64,000 bases of DNA from NCBI GenBank assembly GCA_030386875.1, contig CM059566.1:41018068-41082067 (forward strand). Direction: 5' to 3'. Origin of the DNA: Morinoia aosen. Its lineage: Eukaryota; Arthropoda; Malacostraca; Amphipoda; Talitridae. A program made the position numbers and the translations under genes. Below, one piece after another: positions 34,115 to 44,499 of this stretch; the stretch's first letter is position 1; every line of letters begins with the position of its first letter. The notes below the pieces were generated by a model. The model was not told the DNA's origin and ran no database searches. It worked only from the letters and a program-made list of their open reading frames with translations.

Positions 34115-34345
34115 AACACGTTCCTCGCGTATTGGGCCCAATGTGTACCAATAGGTAAATTGCTCATTCACGTGCCGGTATAAATGAACGTCATTTCATC
34201 TATTTTGAGACCTTTTTTAAAAAAACAACTGTTATACGACGTGAAATATTATAGTGCAGTTGTATTTTTCATATTTCTTAGGTAGGACAGAAATGTATTC
34301 GAACCGTGAAGTCTATTTCTCAATTCTGCAACTCACAACCTACCC
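34115..34345 (+). repeat. dispersed sequence pair, copy 1 (other copy at 57915-58160)
   Basis: Shared blocks in order: CGTATTG, ATGTGTACCA, GGTAAAT, CATTCACG, CGGTATAAATGAA versus CCGTATAAGGGAA, AACTGTTAT, TTTTTCATATTTCT, AGGA, GTGAAGTC, CTCAATTC and CTCACAACCT. About 230 bp of diverged similarity. A TATA-box-like sequence falls at 34179-34185. Confidence 0.65.
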
Positions 34346-36718
34346 AAACCAATAGTTTACAACCTCGGAAACGAGGGGAATGTGTTAACTTCTCTCACTC
34401 CGAACTGTTCAACGTTATAGTTACTAGTGAAAGAAAGACCATAAGAAATAACAAACATTCAATCTCTCGAGAGATGATGAGGCCGAGTGCACACGGCCCG
34501 TCAAAAATGTATAATAATGTTCAACAAATCACATGACACACGTTCCTATTTCCTAAGAATTCACGTGATTTTCATTCCTTCTCGAATTTGATGGATTAAT
34601 GCACTGGAAATTGTGGAGTTGATGAAGCTTGTATCACAGGTTCGCTCATCACACACTGCAGGCTGGCTTCGGACAGACGGACGCGGCTCTTATTATAGTA
34701 TAAATTGTTGGGCACGGTAGCCAGTCGAGTAACTACGTAAGTCATGAAGCAGTTGTCAGTAGGCGTTAGTACTAACTACGTTTATCAAAATATTGTGCCG
34801 TGTCCCACTCATCCTGATAGGTCAAATTGAACGTTTCCCGAATTTTTCAAAAACCTCCAGCTGATTATCTGCACTTTTTTATTCACTAATCAAACGAATG
34901 AGAATTATGAAAGAATACATAAGATCGTCGCACTTTGTTATCCTGTATTTCCTTAAGTAAGATAGTTAAATAGCCAACAAAACGTAGGATTACTAAGTTA
35001 TTTGTATAATTCATATTGTATTTTTACGTGCCTTGGTGTCGTGAAGCGTATGCTGTTGACGATGTTGGCTCGAATAAAAGGGTGACTCGAAACTGTTTGC
35101 TTAAGTTCGAGTTGCGTCGCAGATGTTAAAGGCATAACGTGTACCTGTTTCACGACTTAGAGAACTCTGTCGTAGTGTCGAAATACTTGTGTGAGAGTTC
35201 TAAATTTTTTATAAGAATCATATTTGTATTGGAAACTAAGATTCTAAGGATTACGTCCTACAAGCTAAGCCTCGTCAATTTGTACCATACGTCATTTCAA
35301 ATACATCAAGCACGATATACGACGTCGCTTTATTCATGTCAAGTGTGCTGCATTACGTCAATTTTTCTCTAGAGTAGAAAAAATGTTTCATTTTTTAAAG
35401 TCCATCCAATGAAGCCGCTGGAAGAAGCTAAAGAAGCATCTAATGGTACAGTTTTCTAGCAGCTTTCAGTCTTTTTAAGGCACAGGCCAATCGAATTTGG
35501 TGCCCATCGTTGACATGTTGGAAAGGGAAAAGAAAAACAAGCCATAAATTGAAAATCTTATATTATTCAACAAGAATGTACACACAGCCAAACCTAAAGA
35601 TAACCCCAGAAAAAGAGCAAAGAATTTGAACTAAGTTACAAGTTGAGTGACGGAGAAAATCAAAGTGCGCAAAAGGTAGAAGATTAATTAACCATAAATT
35701 CCTGTATTATTTAACAGAGAACGCTCAGTTTTAATCTCGAGAAACTAGAGTAATAAAATAAAAGGATGTTCTTTAGCCTGAAAGTTGAGTCGTTAAACTC
35801 GTGTTGAATGGAAAAAAAATTTTCAAGCAAATGAGGAATTCATCGTGCAATTGTCAAAAATTTTAGGTGCTAGTTTATGGAATAAAATAAGAAACTTTTA
35901 CACTCGAAAATATTCCGTTCTTAATTCTTGAAGTTTTAATTTTAAGAAATACTCCGTAATTTTTCAAAGTTTCAAGTCAACAAACATACAATGTGAATTT
36001 TCTGAAATTTTAGAGCGTAACTCATTTCAACACGCCCTTTATACATATTTTAAACCTTTCTATCGCATGTTTCATTTTTCATTCGTAAATACCAAGATCA
36101 TTTGAATTATCAGTCAGTAAACAGTTAACAGAATCAATAGCAATTATTAAACCTGGCATTTTATACTTGACCACAACGATTCTTGTGATTCATATCGTAG
36201 GATTTCGAATTTCATCATTTAGTGCTTTACAATTACGTGACCTACGTGTAAGGTCATAGAAAAACGTTTCTTTTAATTTATTTTCCATCACGTATTCTTA
36301 AAAGTGGTATGAAAACGCTTTTGCTGGTAAGGCAAGAACCGAATTTCACCATTTCAGCAAGGTTCTTGAACTTCTTATGCTTTCTTGTAATGTTCTTGAT
36401 ATTTTTACCCTATGTTCATACTCTCAAAGCTATCACTCCGCAACCACGTTTACTTTACGCATAATGAGGACAACATATATAATAAAGGTGCTACATTCAT
36501 TAAGTGTAAAAAAACATCAAACTCGAACATTCCGAGACCCAAAGTTGAGCAAAGCTATACCGTTTTATTTCGTATAACAATCGGGAGGTTTGTATCACGT
36601 CCATCTGACGCTCAAATTATTTTTCTTAATATTTATGTTTAACGTTGAATTGCATTCAATTTATCAATTTATTTCATCAGTAATAGTTACTTCGAATGCA
36701 GAATCGAAAATTCCCAGA
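34346..36718. other. AT-rich intergenic sequence, nothing recognised
   Basis: About 2.4 kb with only short frames. TATAAAT at 34699 is followed by CCAGTCGAG and a CTACGTAAGT donor-like site, a weak promoter candidate without any coding exon behind it. Confidence 0.45.
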
Positions 36719-37125
36719 AGATTTTTGAAATACTCGCGGAAAGATTCTTGTTAGATTTCGGAAATATTTCGGACAGATTCTTGAAAGATTTCAGAAAGAT
36801 TCTTGAAAGATTTCTGAAAGATTCTTGGAAGATTCTGGAAAGATTCTTGAAATATTTCAGAAATATTTCGGAAAGATTCTTGAAAGATTTCAGAAAGATT
36901 CTTGGAAGATCTCGGAAAAATTCTTGAAAGATTTCGGAAAGATTCTTGGAAGATTTCGGATAGATTCTTGAAAGATTTCGGAAAGATTCTTGGAAGATCT
37001 CGGAAAAATTCTTGAAAGATTTCGGAAAGATTCTTGGAAGATCTCGGAAAAATTCTAGAAAGATTTCGGAATGATTCTTGAAAGATTTCGGAATGGTTCT
37101 TGAAAGATTTCCTGGAAAAATTTCG
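36719..37125. repeat. 11/22-bp minisatellite
   Basis: AAGATTCTTGAAAGATTTCG plus GA repeats about 18 times. The 22-bp unit is itself two diverged 11-mers. Since 11 is not a multiple of 3 the minus-strand frame shows an 11-residue periodicity (FKNLSEIFLKS); I regard it as a by-product. Confidence 0.93.
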
Positions 37126-37899
37126 GAAGCCATTGGGATAATTCTCACCAAATTCTCGAAAGGTAAATCCATCGTATGCCTGTTCTATTGAGTAATCAAT
37201 TGCAGATAGATTTGTCCCTTCACTAACGGCACAAAATTACAGCAATCTGGACACCCTTTGATCACAGATCTCCGCAGACGTATTGCTGTCAAGATACCAA
37301 GTAAAGATCATCTATTCACTCCCCAGATATGCATGAATGTAACTAATGCATGAAAAGTGCGTACCTTGTTGCGTATGCAAGCTAAAATGATGTTAAGGTT
37401 TGTACTATATTGGCAATAGTTAATAAAAAATTAATCACTTGAATTTCATTTATGATCGGTTACAACAATATCCGGCGGTACTGATCCTCTGCTCTGATGG
37501 AAAAGTCGTCAAAACGTTAATCTGACGCGTTACATTTCCGAAAATCACTTACTTTTACATCATGAGTTTTACATGAAGGGCTAAATTGATTCCTGTATAA
37601 AAAATGGTCGCGACCTCTTCTCATCCAAACTGATAGGGAAAATGTGCATAACGTTAAGGCAGCTCAAACACCATCGAGCAGTGCAACATCGAGTGCTTTA
37701 TACTCATATTGAGTAATGGATTACTTCAACAACGTCGGGACGTTTCCTGTTCTTTGCAGTAAAGTTTTTTTGAAAAACAGTCTAGTTTTTATTTCAAATT
37801 ACAGGAACTTGTTGATAAAGCTCTTCTCCTTCTTGGTTTTCAAGATAAGAGTTCACAGTTTTATATTTTAGATTTCACAGTATTTAATCATTTTCTTTA
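37126..37899. other. intergenic sequence, nothing recognised
   Basis: No array, inverted repeat or coding region can be supported. Confidence 0.55.
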
Positions 37900-38003
37900 A
37901 CATGGGTATTACGACGCCCATGTGTGTATTTTAACAAAGGATCTTTATGTTAAAACATTTCAAAAACCAATGATGTTTTTCTATCATCTTTATTCGAAAT
38001 AAT
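37900..38003 (+). repeat. dispersed stem-loop repeat, copy 4 (opposite orientation)
   Basis: ACATGGGT (37900-37907) and ACGCCCATGT (37914-37923) form the stem, followed by GTGTATTTTAACAAAGGATC and CAAAAACCAATGATG near 37972, then CATCTTTATT. This is the reverse complement of the order in copies 1-3. Confidence 0.75.
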
Positions 38004-38439
38004 GAGTTTTTCATTTTTTTCCTTTCTTTGTTTACACGAAAACCAAAACAGAAAATTCGTGCTTTTCACAGCAATCGATAAAACTAAGTATAGCTCACTA
38101 AAGACGTTGAATTAGGTAGAGGAATTTATTTAATTCGTGCAATACATTTCACTGACACATGTGTTTGAATAAATTGTGTAATATTCTTTTTTAACGCTCG
38201 TAAAAATTCATTAGCCGACTACGACACAAAATGATTACTTCAGTCTCGGAAAAAATTTTCCAGCAACTGAAAATATTCTAAATCAATTAATCTTTTTCGC
38301 TTAAATGAAAGCCTCAATCTGAAATGAAGCATTCCCGACACAATTAAATGCTCCTACATTCCAATATCGTCTTTTTGATAACAATAATTTTTGATGTTCT
38401 GCGCATTTGCCTGAACTCCTACATACAGCCCGATGCTTG
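38004..38439. other. AT-rich intergenic sequence
   Basis: Nothing recognised. Confidence 0.5.
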
Positions 38440-38765
38440 AAGATACACTCAAAAGTACCACGACACACACACACAGAAGTGTCACGTCACACACAGAAGT
38501 GTCACGTCACACACAGAAATGACAATACACTGGATAGAAATGCCACTTCAGCCACAAAAATGGCACTACACCCATTAAAGTGTCACGACACACGCAAATG
38601 TGTCACGACACCCACAGAAACTACACTACACTCATAAAAATGACACAAATTTATAGAAGTGTCACAGCACACGCAGGAATGACACTACATCAATATAGAA
38701 GCGTCATGACATTCATTGAAATGACACTACACTTACAGAAATGATACAACACCCACAGAAGGCTC
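38440..38765. repeat. degenerate 20-23 bp minisatellite next to gene B
   Basis: Diverged copies of CACGACACACACAGAARTGT and ACTACACTCACAGAAATGAC. The array runs to within a few bases of the stop codon of the minus-strand gene and so lies in its 3' UTR. Confidence 0.8.
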
Positions 38766-38766
38766 A

Positions 38767-39636
38767 TTACAACTCTCCGTCCATGCGCCCTGTTTTAACA
38801 TGCAATCCAGATGGCTGCGTGGGAGGCGTAAGGCGAGTGCTGACCTTCCCGAAGAGTTCATGTCTGTCCAGGACAGACCTGTGCTCCTCTGGCTCGTAGC
38901 CTTGGGCTGCGAAGTGGTCCTCGAGTTTTTTGGCCAGTCTTTCCACAGCTTGTGTCCCCTGCTCGGCAGGCTTGTCCTCCTCGAACGCCTTGATGATGTC
39001 CGAGACGTATGGGTTGTCGTACTCGGAGAACTGCCTCAGCACGTCTTCCTCGTCGTATGATGTTGGAGCACTGTCATCCTTGGACATGATGTCGAGCAAG
39101 TTGATGTACGCGTCCACCAGGAGCTCGACGGTCGTCAGTTCGCTGCCTTCTGCTCTAGCTGACGCCAAGCTGAACAAGGTTGACGAGCGTTTCTGAGGAT
39201 AAAAAATCCATAATGGTCTCGTTATTTCAATGCATCGGCGAAATTAAGAGAAGTTAATATAGGTTCACAAAAATGAAATCGATCACTTAAATGAGGGACG
39301 TTCCTTGTTCCTTGCCTGTTTCGATGCACCTTCATCGGCAACTGAAAATTTGTTTTTAATCTTAAAATTCAAGAGGACGAGATAGAGTTCAAATGTTTTC
39401 AGCCAGAACATTATTTTTACACTTGAATTGTTCCTTACCTGTTTCGGTGCACCTTCATCGGCCACTGAAAGGTTATTAATTTCAAAATTTGAAAGGACAA
39501 GATAGGGTTCAAATATTTTCAGCGGGAACAATTTTTTTACAGTTAAATTGTTCATTACCTGTTCCGATGCATCTTCATCGGCAACTGCAGAAGACAAGAG
39601 CAGCAGGCCGAGAAAAATAAACCTCAATAGTTCCAT
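38767..39636 (-). CDS. gene B: secreted acidic protein, two coding exons, 167 aa
   Basis: I do not recognise the family. Exon 1 (39559-39636) encodes 26 residues: MELLRFIFLGLLLLSSAVA, a strong signal peptide with AVA cleavage, then DEDASEQ. It ends at a GTAATG donor. Exon 2 (38767-39192) follows a TTATCCTCAG acceptor, opens with KRSSTLFSLASARAEGSEL and adds 141 residues. The junction is phase 0, giving 167 aa. The mature protein is cysteine-free and acidic, with a helical middle (TVELLVDAYINLLDIM, then DDSAPTSYDEEDVLRQFSEY) and a polar tail ending GRMDGEL. Exon GC contrasts sharply with the AT-rich intron. The intron holds two extra copies of the end of exon 1 (see 39300-39590). A CRE- and NRF1-bearing patch lies about 350 bp upstream. 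Probably a secreted protein; role unknown. Confidence 0.83.
39300..39590 (-). repeat. threefold tandem repeat of the exon 1 tail, donor and start of intron of gene B
   Basis: The unit is about 121 bp. Each copy has CAG, YTGCCGATGAAGRTGCAYCG-type coding sequence and ARACAG, then a donor: GTAATG (real exon 1), GTAAGG (copy near 39438) and GCAAGG (copy near 39315). Upstream of the two intronic copies the sequence is TTTCAG, an acceptor, so each could be a 26-nt micro-exon. Inclusion of one or two would shift the frame of exon 2. Confidence 0.85.
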
Positions 39637-39984
39637 CGCGGCGAGGATTGGAGTGACTGTTGGAGGTTGGTACAAAACTGATTTTTGATAGGGAATATCT
39701 GTGGCACTGTTTCTCTGTGAAGAGAAATTCGAGGATGCTCAATGCATTTTGACCATTTAATTCATAAAAGAGTATAAATATATGAATTAATCCTTAATAA
39801 ATAAATAAGTAAATAAATAATAACAAATCCTCTTTAATAAATCAATAAACGAGTCATAAATGAGCAAATGATAGTCCAGCCTTAATAAATAAATAGATAA
39901 ATGTGCAAAGTAAATGAGCAAATGATTATCTAGCCTTAGAGTTAAATTATTGGAATATACATCTGCAATTTTAAGGAGATAATA
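39637..39984. other. upstream region of gene B with AATAAATAA-type low-complexity sequence
   Basis: Contains diverged CCTTAATAAATAAATAARTA repeats (39790-39935). No clear TATA box for gene B was found. Confidence 0.5.
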
Positions 39985-40135
39985 ACGTTGGGCGCCATTT
40001 TGTGAATCTGTTAGCGTGACGTCAGTTGTTGAGAAGCGTGACGTCACAGCCACACACTCGGGTGCGCTGTTGCCACGTGGTGCGCAAGCGCTGTTGTCTC
40101 CGTGCCCAGTCTACGCATTTCTGCGCATGCGCGTA
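39985..40135. promoter_or_regulatory. promoter-like cluster: YY1, two CRE, E-box and NRF1 motifs
   Basis: GGCGCCATTTTG (39992-40002), TGACGTCA at 40017-40024 and again at 40039-40046, CACGTG at 40074-40079, and the palindrome TGCGCATGCGC at 40122-40132 all lie within 150 bases of CpG-rich DNA in an AT-rich setting. Such clusters mark ubiquitous TATA-less promoters in animals. It could serve minus-strand gene B, 350 bp away, or an unseen plus-strand transcript. The motifs are seen; the function is inferred. Confidence 0.5.
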
Positions 40136-40505
40136 AAAACTATTCGTATCCATTTAAAAAACAGCATTCGCACTCATTTAAAAAACAGTAAGCGGACGCA
40201 CTTAAAAAATGTAATATGAGCATGTATTTGAAATTATAATACGCGGTATGCATTTAAACAATACAGAATGCGCCTGAATTAATGAAGTATATTATCCGCA
40301 TATATTAAGAAAGTATAACACAAACTAGCATTTAAAAAGTATAATATGCAAATGCACTTAGAATGCGTAATGTGCACACTCATTAAGAATGTATAATATG
40401 CGCGTACATTTAAAAAGTATAACATGTGCTAGAACATAAAATAATACGATGCGCATTTATTTAAAAAATTAAAAATATGCTTGTATTTGAGAAACATGTT
40501 ATGCG
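40136..40505. repeat. degenerate 25-30 bp tandem repeat
   Basis: Diverged units around ATGCGCATGCATTTAAAAAG and TATAAT. The first copies overlap the NRF1-like motif, so the array may have grown from it. Confidence 0.65.
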
Positions 40506-41393
40506 CATGCAAATACATAGATGCTCATATGATAGATCGCATGCCGTGTCGAAATTGAAGCAATTTTAAAACATTCGATAAGGCCTGTAAATAATTTAAT
40601 TGTGTTAGTCATTTGGAAAAAAATTATGAACTTATGATTGCTCGAGCAAAGTATGGTGTGGAACGAGAAAAATGATGATGGAAGCATGAGTACTTTTTAA
40701 TTTATTCATGTACCGCAGTTTTAAGTTTAAAATGACTGTTGGAATATATTCAACAATTTTGAGCTACAGTTAATAACATAAGTTACTCTGAAACGTTTTA
40801 TTTGCGAAATATTCATGTTCAAATGAAAGCTTATATACAAGTCTAATTATTGAATCGAACTCCACGTCTTCATGCATTATATCAAAAGAAACTGGAGATT
40901 AAACGAAAGTTAGACATTTAAAACTTGCTTTTGGACAGGCATCCGGCAGAGAACGCCAGCTCAGTGACTTTTTCTATTCCATTTTAATTTAAATGGTAGC
41001 AAATTTCCTCACTGCCCATTGCTTTTAGCTTTACACGACGAATTTCTTGGAGCAAAATGCATCATTTTAGTCAAGTTTGTTTATGGAAGTGGTCGCAGAG
41101 CCAAAACAGGAAATGGTAGCAATTTAAGCAATGAAAATATAGGTCGCACAATTTGAAAATACAAAATATGCCGTTAGTAAATAATAAATATCTCTCACTT
41201 CGATTACCTTATCAAAAAAAATTAATTCGAACATTTAAACATACGTTTGGAGTATTAAATTTAAGTGTTTGTTTTCGATGCTCTAATACGCATCTGCGGT
41301 TTGATACACTCTCCTTTTACCAATTTTTCACAGTACAACATCGCGTGTTTGTTCTGAGATTTTCAGCTTTATTTATTGTCTTTCTCTCAGCCC
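40506..41393. other. AT-rich intergenic sequence
   Basis: No supportable gene. The long frame starting at 41153 becomes minisatellite from 41394 on and is not called. Confidence 0.55.
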
Positions 41394-42185
41394 CTCTCAA
41401 AAGTCCCCACACATCCTCACAAGTCCCCACACATCCTCACAAGTCCCCACACATCCTCACAAGTCCCCACACATCCTCACAAGTCCCCACACATCCTCAC
41501 AAGTCCCCACACATCCTCACAAGTCCCCACACATCCTCACAAGTCCCCACACATCCTCACAAGTCCCCCCACATCCTCACAAGCCCCACACATCCTCACA
41601 AGTCCCCACACATCCTCACAAGTCCCCACACATCCTCACAAGTCCCCACACATCCTCACAAGTCCCCACACATCCTCACAAGTCCCCACACATCCTCACA
41701 AGTCCCCACACATCCTCACAAGTCCCACACATCCTCACAAGTCCCCACACATCCTCACAAGTCCCCACACATCCTCACAAGTCACCACACAACCTCAAAA
41801 GTCACCACACATCCTCACAAGTCACCACACATCCTCACAAGTCACCACACAACCTCAAAAGTCACCACACATCCTCACAAGTCCCCACACATCCTCACAA
41901 GTTACCACACAACCTCAAAAGTCACCACACATCCTCACAAGTCCCCACACATCCTCACAAGTCACCACACAACCTCAAAAGTCACCACACATCCTCACAA
42001 GTCACCACATATCCTCACAAGTCACCACACAACCTCAAAAGTCCCCACACATCCTCACAAGTCCCCACACATCCTCACAAGTCACCACACAACCTCAAAA
42101 GTCACCACACATCCTCACAAGTTACCACACATCCTCACAAGTCACCACACAACCTCAAAAGTCACCACACATCCTCACAAGTCAC
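41394..42185. repeat. 20-bp minisatellite, left part of a split array
   Basis: The proximal half is uniform CACAAGTCCCCACACATCCT. The distal half (from about 41780) is a 60-bp pattern of one ACAACCTCAAAAGTCACC variant and two ACACATCCTCACAAGT units. The array stops at AAGTCAC and resumes in register at 48203. Confidence 0.96.
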
Positions 42186-43777
42186 TGTCACGAGAAATTG
42201 TACCCTTCACCTCCTTGTTAACATTTCATTAACAGGAAGATCCGGTTCTCGGAATTGAGGAATGGCACACCTCCAAAGGATACATATGCAACACAAATTA
42301 AGGAATAATAATCGGCAATTACAGTACATATACTAAAAAGAAAGGTACTCACCGGGGATCGCTGACCCACTTACGCAGCGCATTTTCTGGGCGCCCTCCG
42401 TGGTCTTACGATTGATCGCTTCTAATATGGTGGGGCATGATACACAGGATGAACTATGCTTAACATTTATAATTTCCAGCTATACGTCATACAAACATTA
42501 ATGAGCGCACACACAATGAATGGTGTTAGGAATAATGCTAATTAAGTAATGAAATCAAATAGCATACGTCAAATGACTTACATCACATAATTACACAGAA
42601 ATATTGGCTGGCCGGCCGCCGCTAAGTTTGCAAGAGTTACACATGAGAATTCATCTATCCTGTCCTATTTCTATCTCAGTTATTCCAGCAGTACAGTGAG
42701 CAATGGTCACTTCAACCACAAAAATCGTCCGCGACTCGCTTCAGTTCAAAGGCCTATCTTATTCACTGTTCAGAAAATGTCTAGTGATGACGTTATTTTG
42801 CTTATTCCGCTTCAGAGTTTTCACACGTCGATTTCCCCTCAGTCGAGCTGATCAATCCTCAGACATATGACTCCGTCCCACCTGCAAGATCAATTTATAA
42901 CCCATTAATTATGATAGCACCCATTAAGCCCCCTTAACACATTTCAATCTTTACATCACAGTATGCCAATAAATTTCAGAAATTTTATAACGAAGAATTA
43001 TCTCTTCCCAAGAAATGGCTTCGCTCTTACCCTCCCCAAAGACGTTGCACTTAAATGTTCCATTAAATGATTCCCACGCTGGTCGGGGTTTTAATTTGCT
43101 CTCTTCTGCCAGTAAAAAAAACGAAACCATGTATGAATGCCATGATCACATTTTGGCGTGAAACTTAGTATGATTTTCAATATATCCAATAACCACTTTT
43201 CATTATATCTTTGAGCACGTTTGTTACAGTGAACACACCCGCGGTTTATCTTTATACTTCGCGTCGCGATCTCACCGGTCGAACTGCCTAATGTTCCTCC
43301 GATCCTTGAGCCCTGGCGTATTTTCTTCGAGGGTTGTTCACTCTCACCTTCGGCCTATAAGAATCCTCAGACCTTGACTGTGACCGCCCACCTCTCTTCT
43401 CATTGGTAGTCCCGCAGTTCGTCTTTATTTATTTTTTTTTTCTTAGCCTCATTGTATCCCACGCTCCAGCACCTTCGAAGTCGACCGTTAGTTTGCCCTT
43501 TCCCTCGGCCTGAGTATCGATTTATATGTGACTACAAGGCGGCTTTGTTTTGCACATGGGTAGGCATTTTTTTTTTTTTTTTTGACCGTCTCGAGTTTCC
43601 CAAGGGCTCGCCCGCATGAAAAAATTTGCTATCACCACAACATAGTCCCCTCCAGAAACAACACACACTGTAAACATACATCGTTTGGCTCTCGCACCTT
43701 ATCGCGGCCTCCTAACATTGCTGAGTTAAAAGAAAACATGCAGGCATAAAAACGTACATGTTGAAGCGACCCTCCTG

Positions 43778-44499
43778 TGTCACGAAACAATGCTGGTTAA
43801 GCACGTAACGTATGAGGGCTTACAACCTCCACTGATAAATATAATGTACACCTTTGTGTTCGCACGTTATCCATATATATAAGCATGGAGAATAATGAGC
43901 CTCAAGATTAAACACCTTTATTTTTGAGTGAACACATGGAGCTGACACAGGGAAATTGGCACAAGTAAACATATTTTTATCGCAACACTCATTTTCGCAC
44001 CAGAGCCCTCAGGCAAGATGTTAATGATCTGCGACATGATAGTTTTATCCGGCATAATGATGTTACATAGACAAACGGAGAAAAATTCGCTACATGACAT
44101 CAATCCTGCTTATCACACGGCATTCCTTATAAGGAAGACCTCCTTGTAAATTTGCACTTGATGCCTACATTCATAACACTCTCTGCGCGCCAAACAAATA
44201 TCTGCACTGTTCGGCGTGCCTCTTCTTCCCTTCATTCTTCACTATTACAACTGGAGTAAATACCCTGTCGTTGGCCTGTCGAGGCTCGAACACAGCCTCC
44301 AGGCTTCGTCATTAGCGTTGAATACCAGGCTGGCTGCCCGCTGCAAGTTAGCGAACGCTCAGCCGGTTGTGTCGCTACAGGCCCTCGGATGTTAGGCGTT
44401 CACAGCCCACGTCTCCGCGGTCTCAGCTGCCGCGCAGACCAGCTATCCCAACCCGCCTGTGCAAATAATAAGCGGGGGTTGAGTCATCTATTCCCCGAG
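43778..44499 (+). repeat. left 722-bp terminal inverted repeat
   Basis: AT-rich outer half and GC-rich inner half (44280-44470). Contains a 61-codon frame that is identical in the other arm; I do not regard it as coding. Confidence 0.92.

Noticed and set aside
36687-37172. 161-codon minus-strand frame rich in FKNLSEIF
   Set aside because: By-product of the 11/22-bp minisatellite.
41153-42232. 359- and 281-codon frames of HTSSQVPTHPHKS-type repeats, and the similar 223-codon frame at 48176
   Set aside because: A 20-bp repeat without stops explains all of them; array copy and indel variation would not keep a frame under selection.
43918-44103. 61-codon frame present identically at 47586-47771
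   Set aside because: It is duplicated only because it lies in the 722-bp inverted repeats; non-coding features dominate and no domain is seen.
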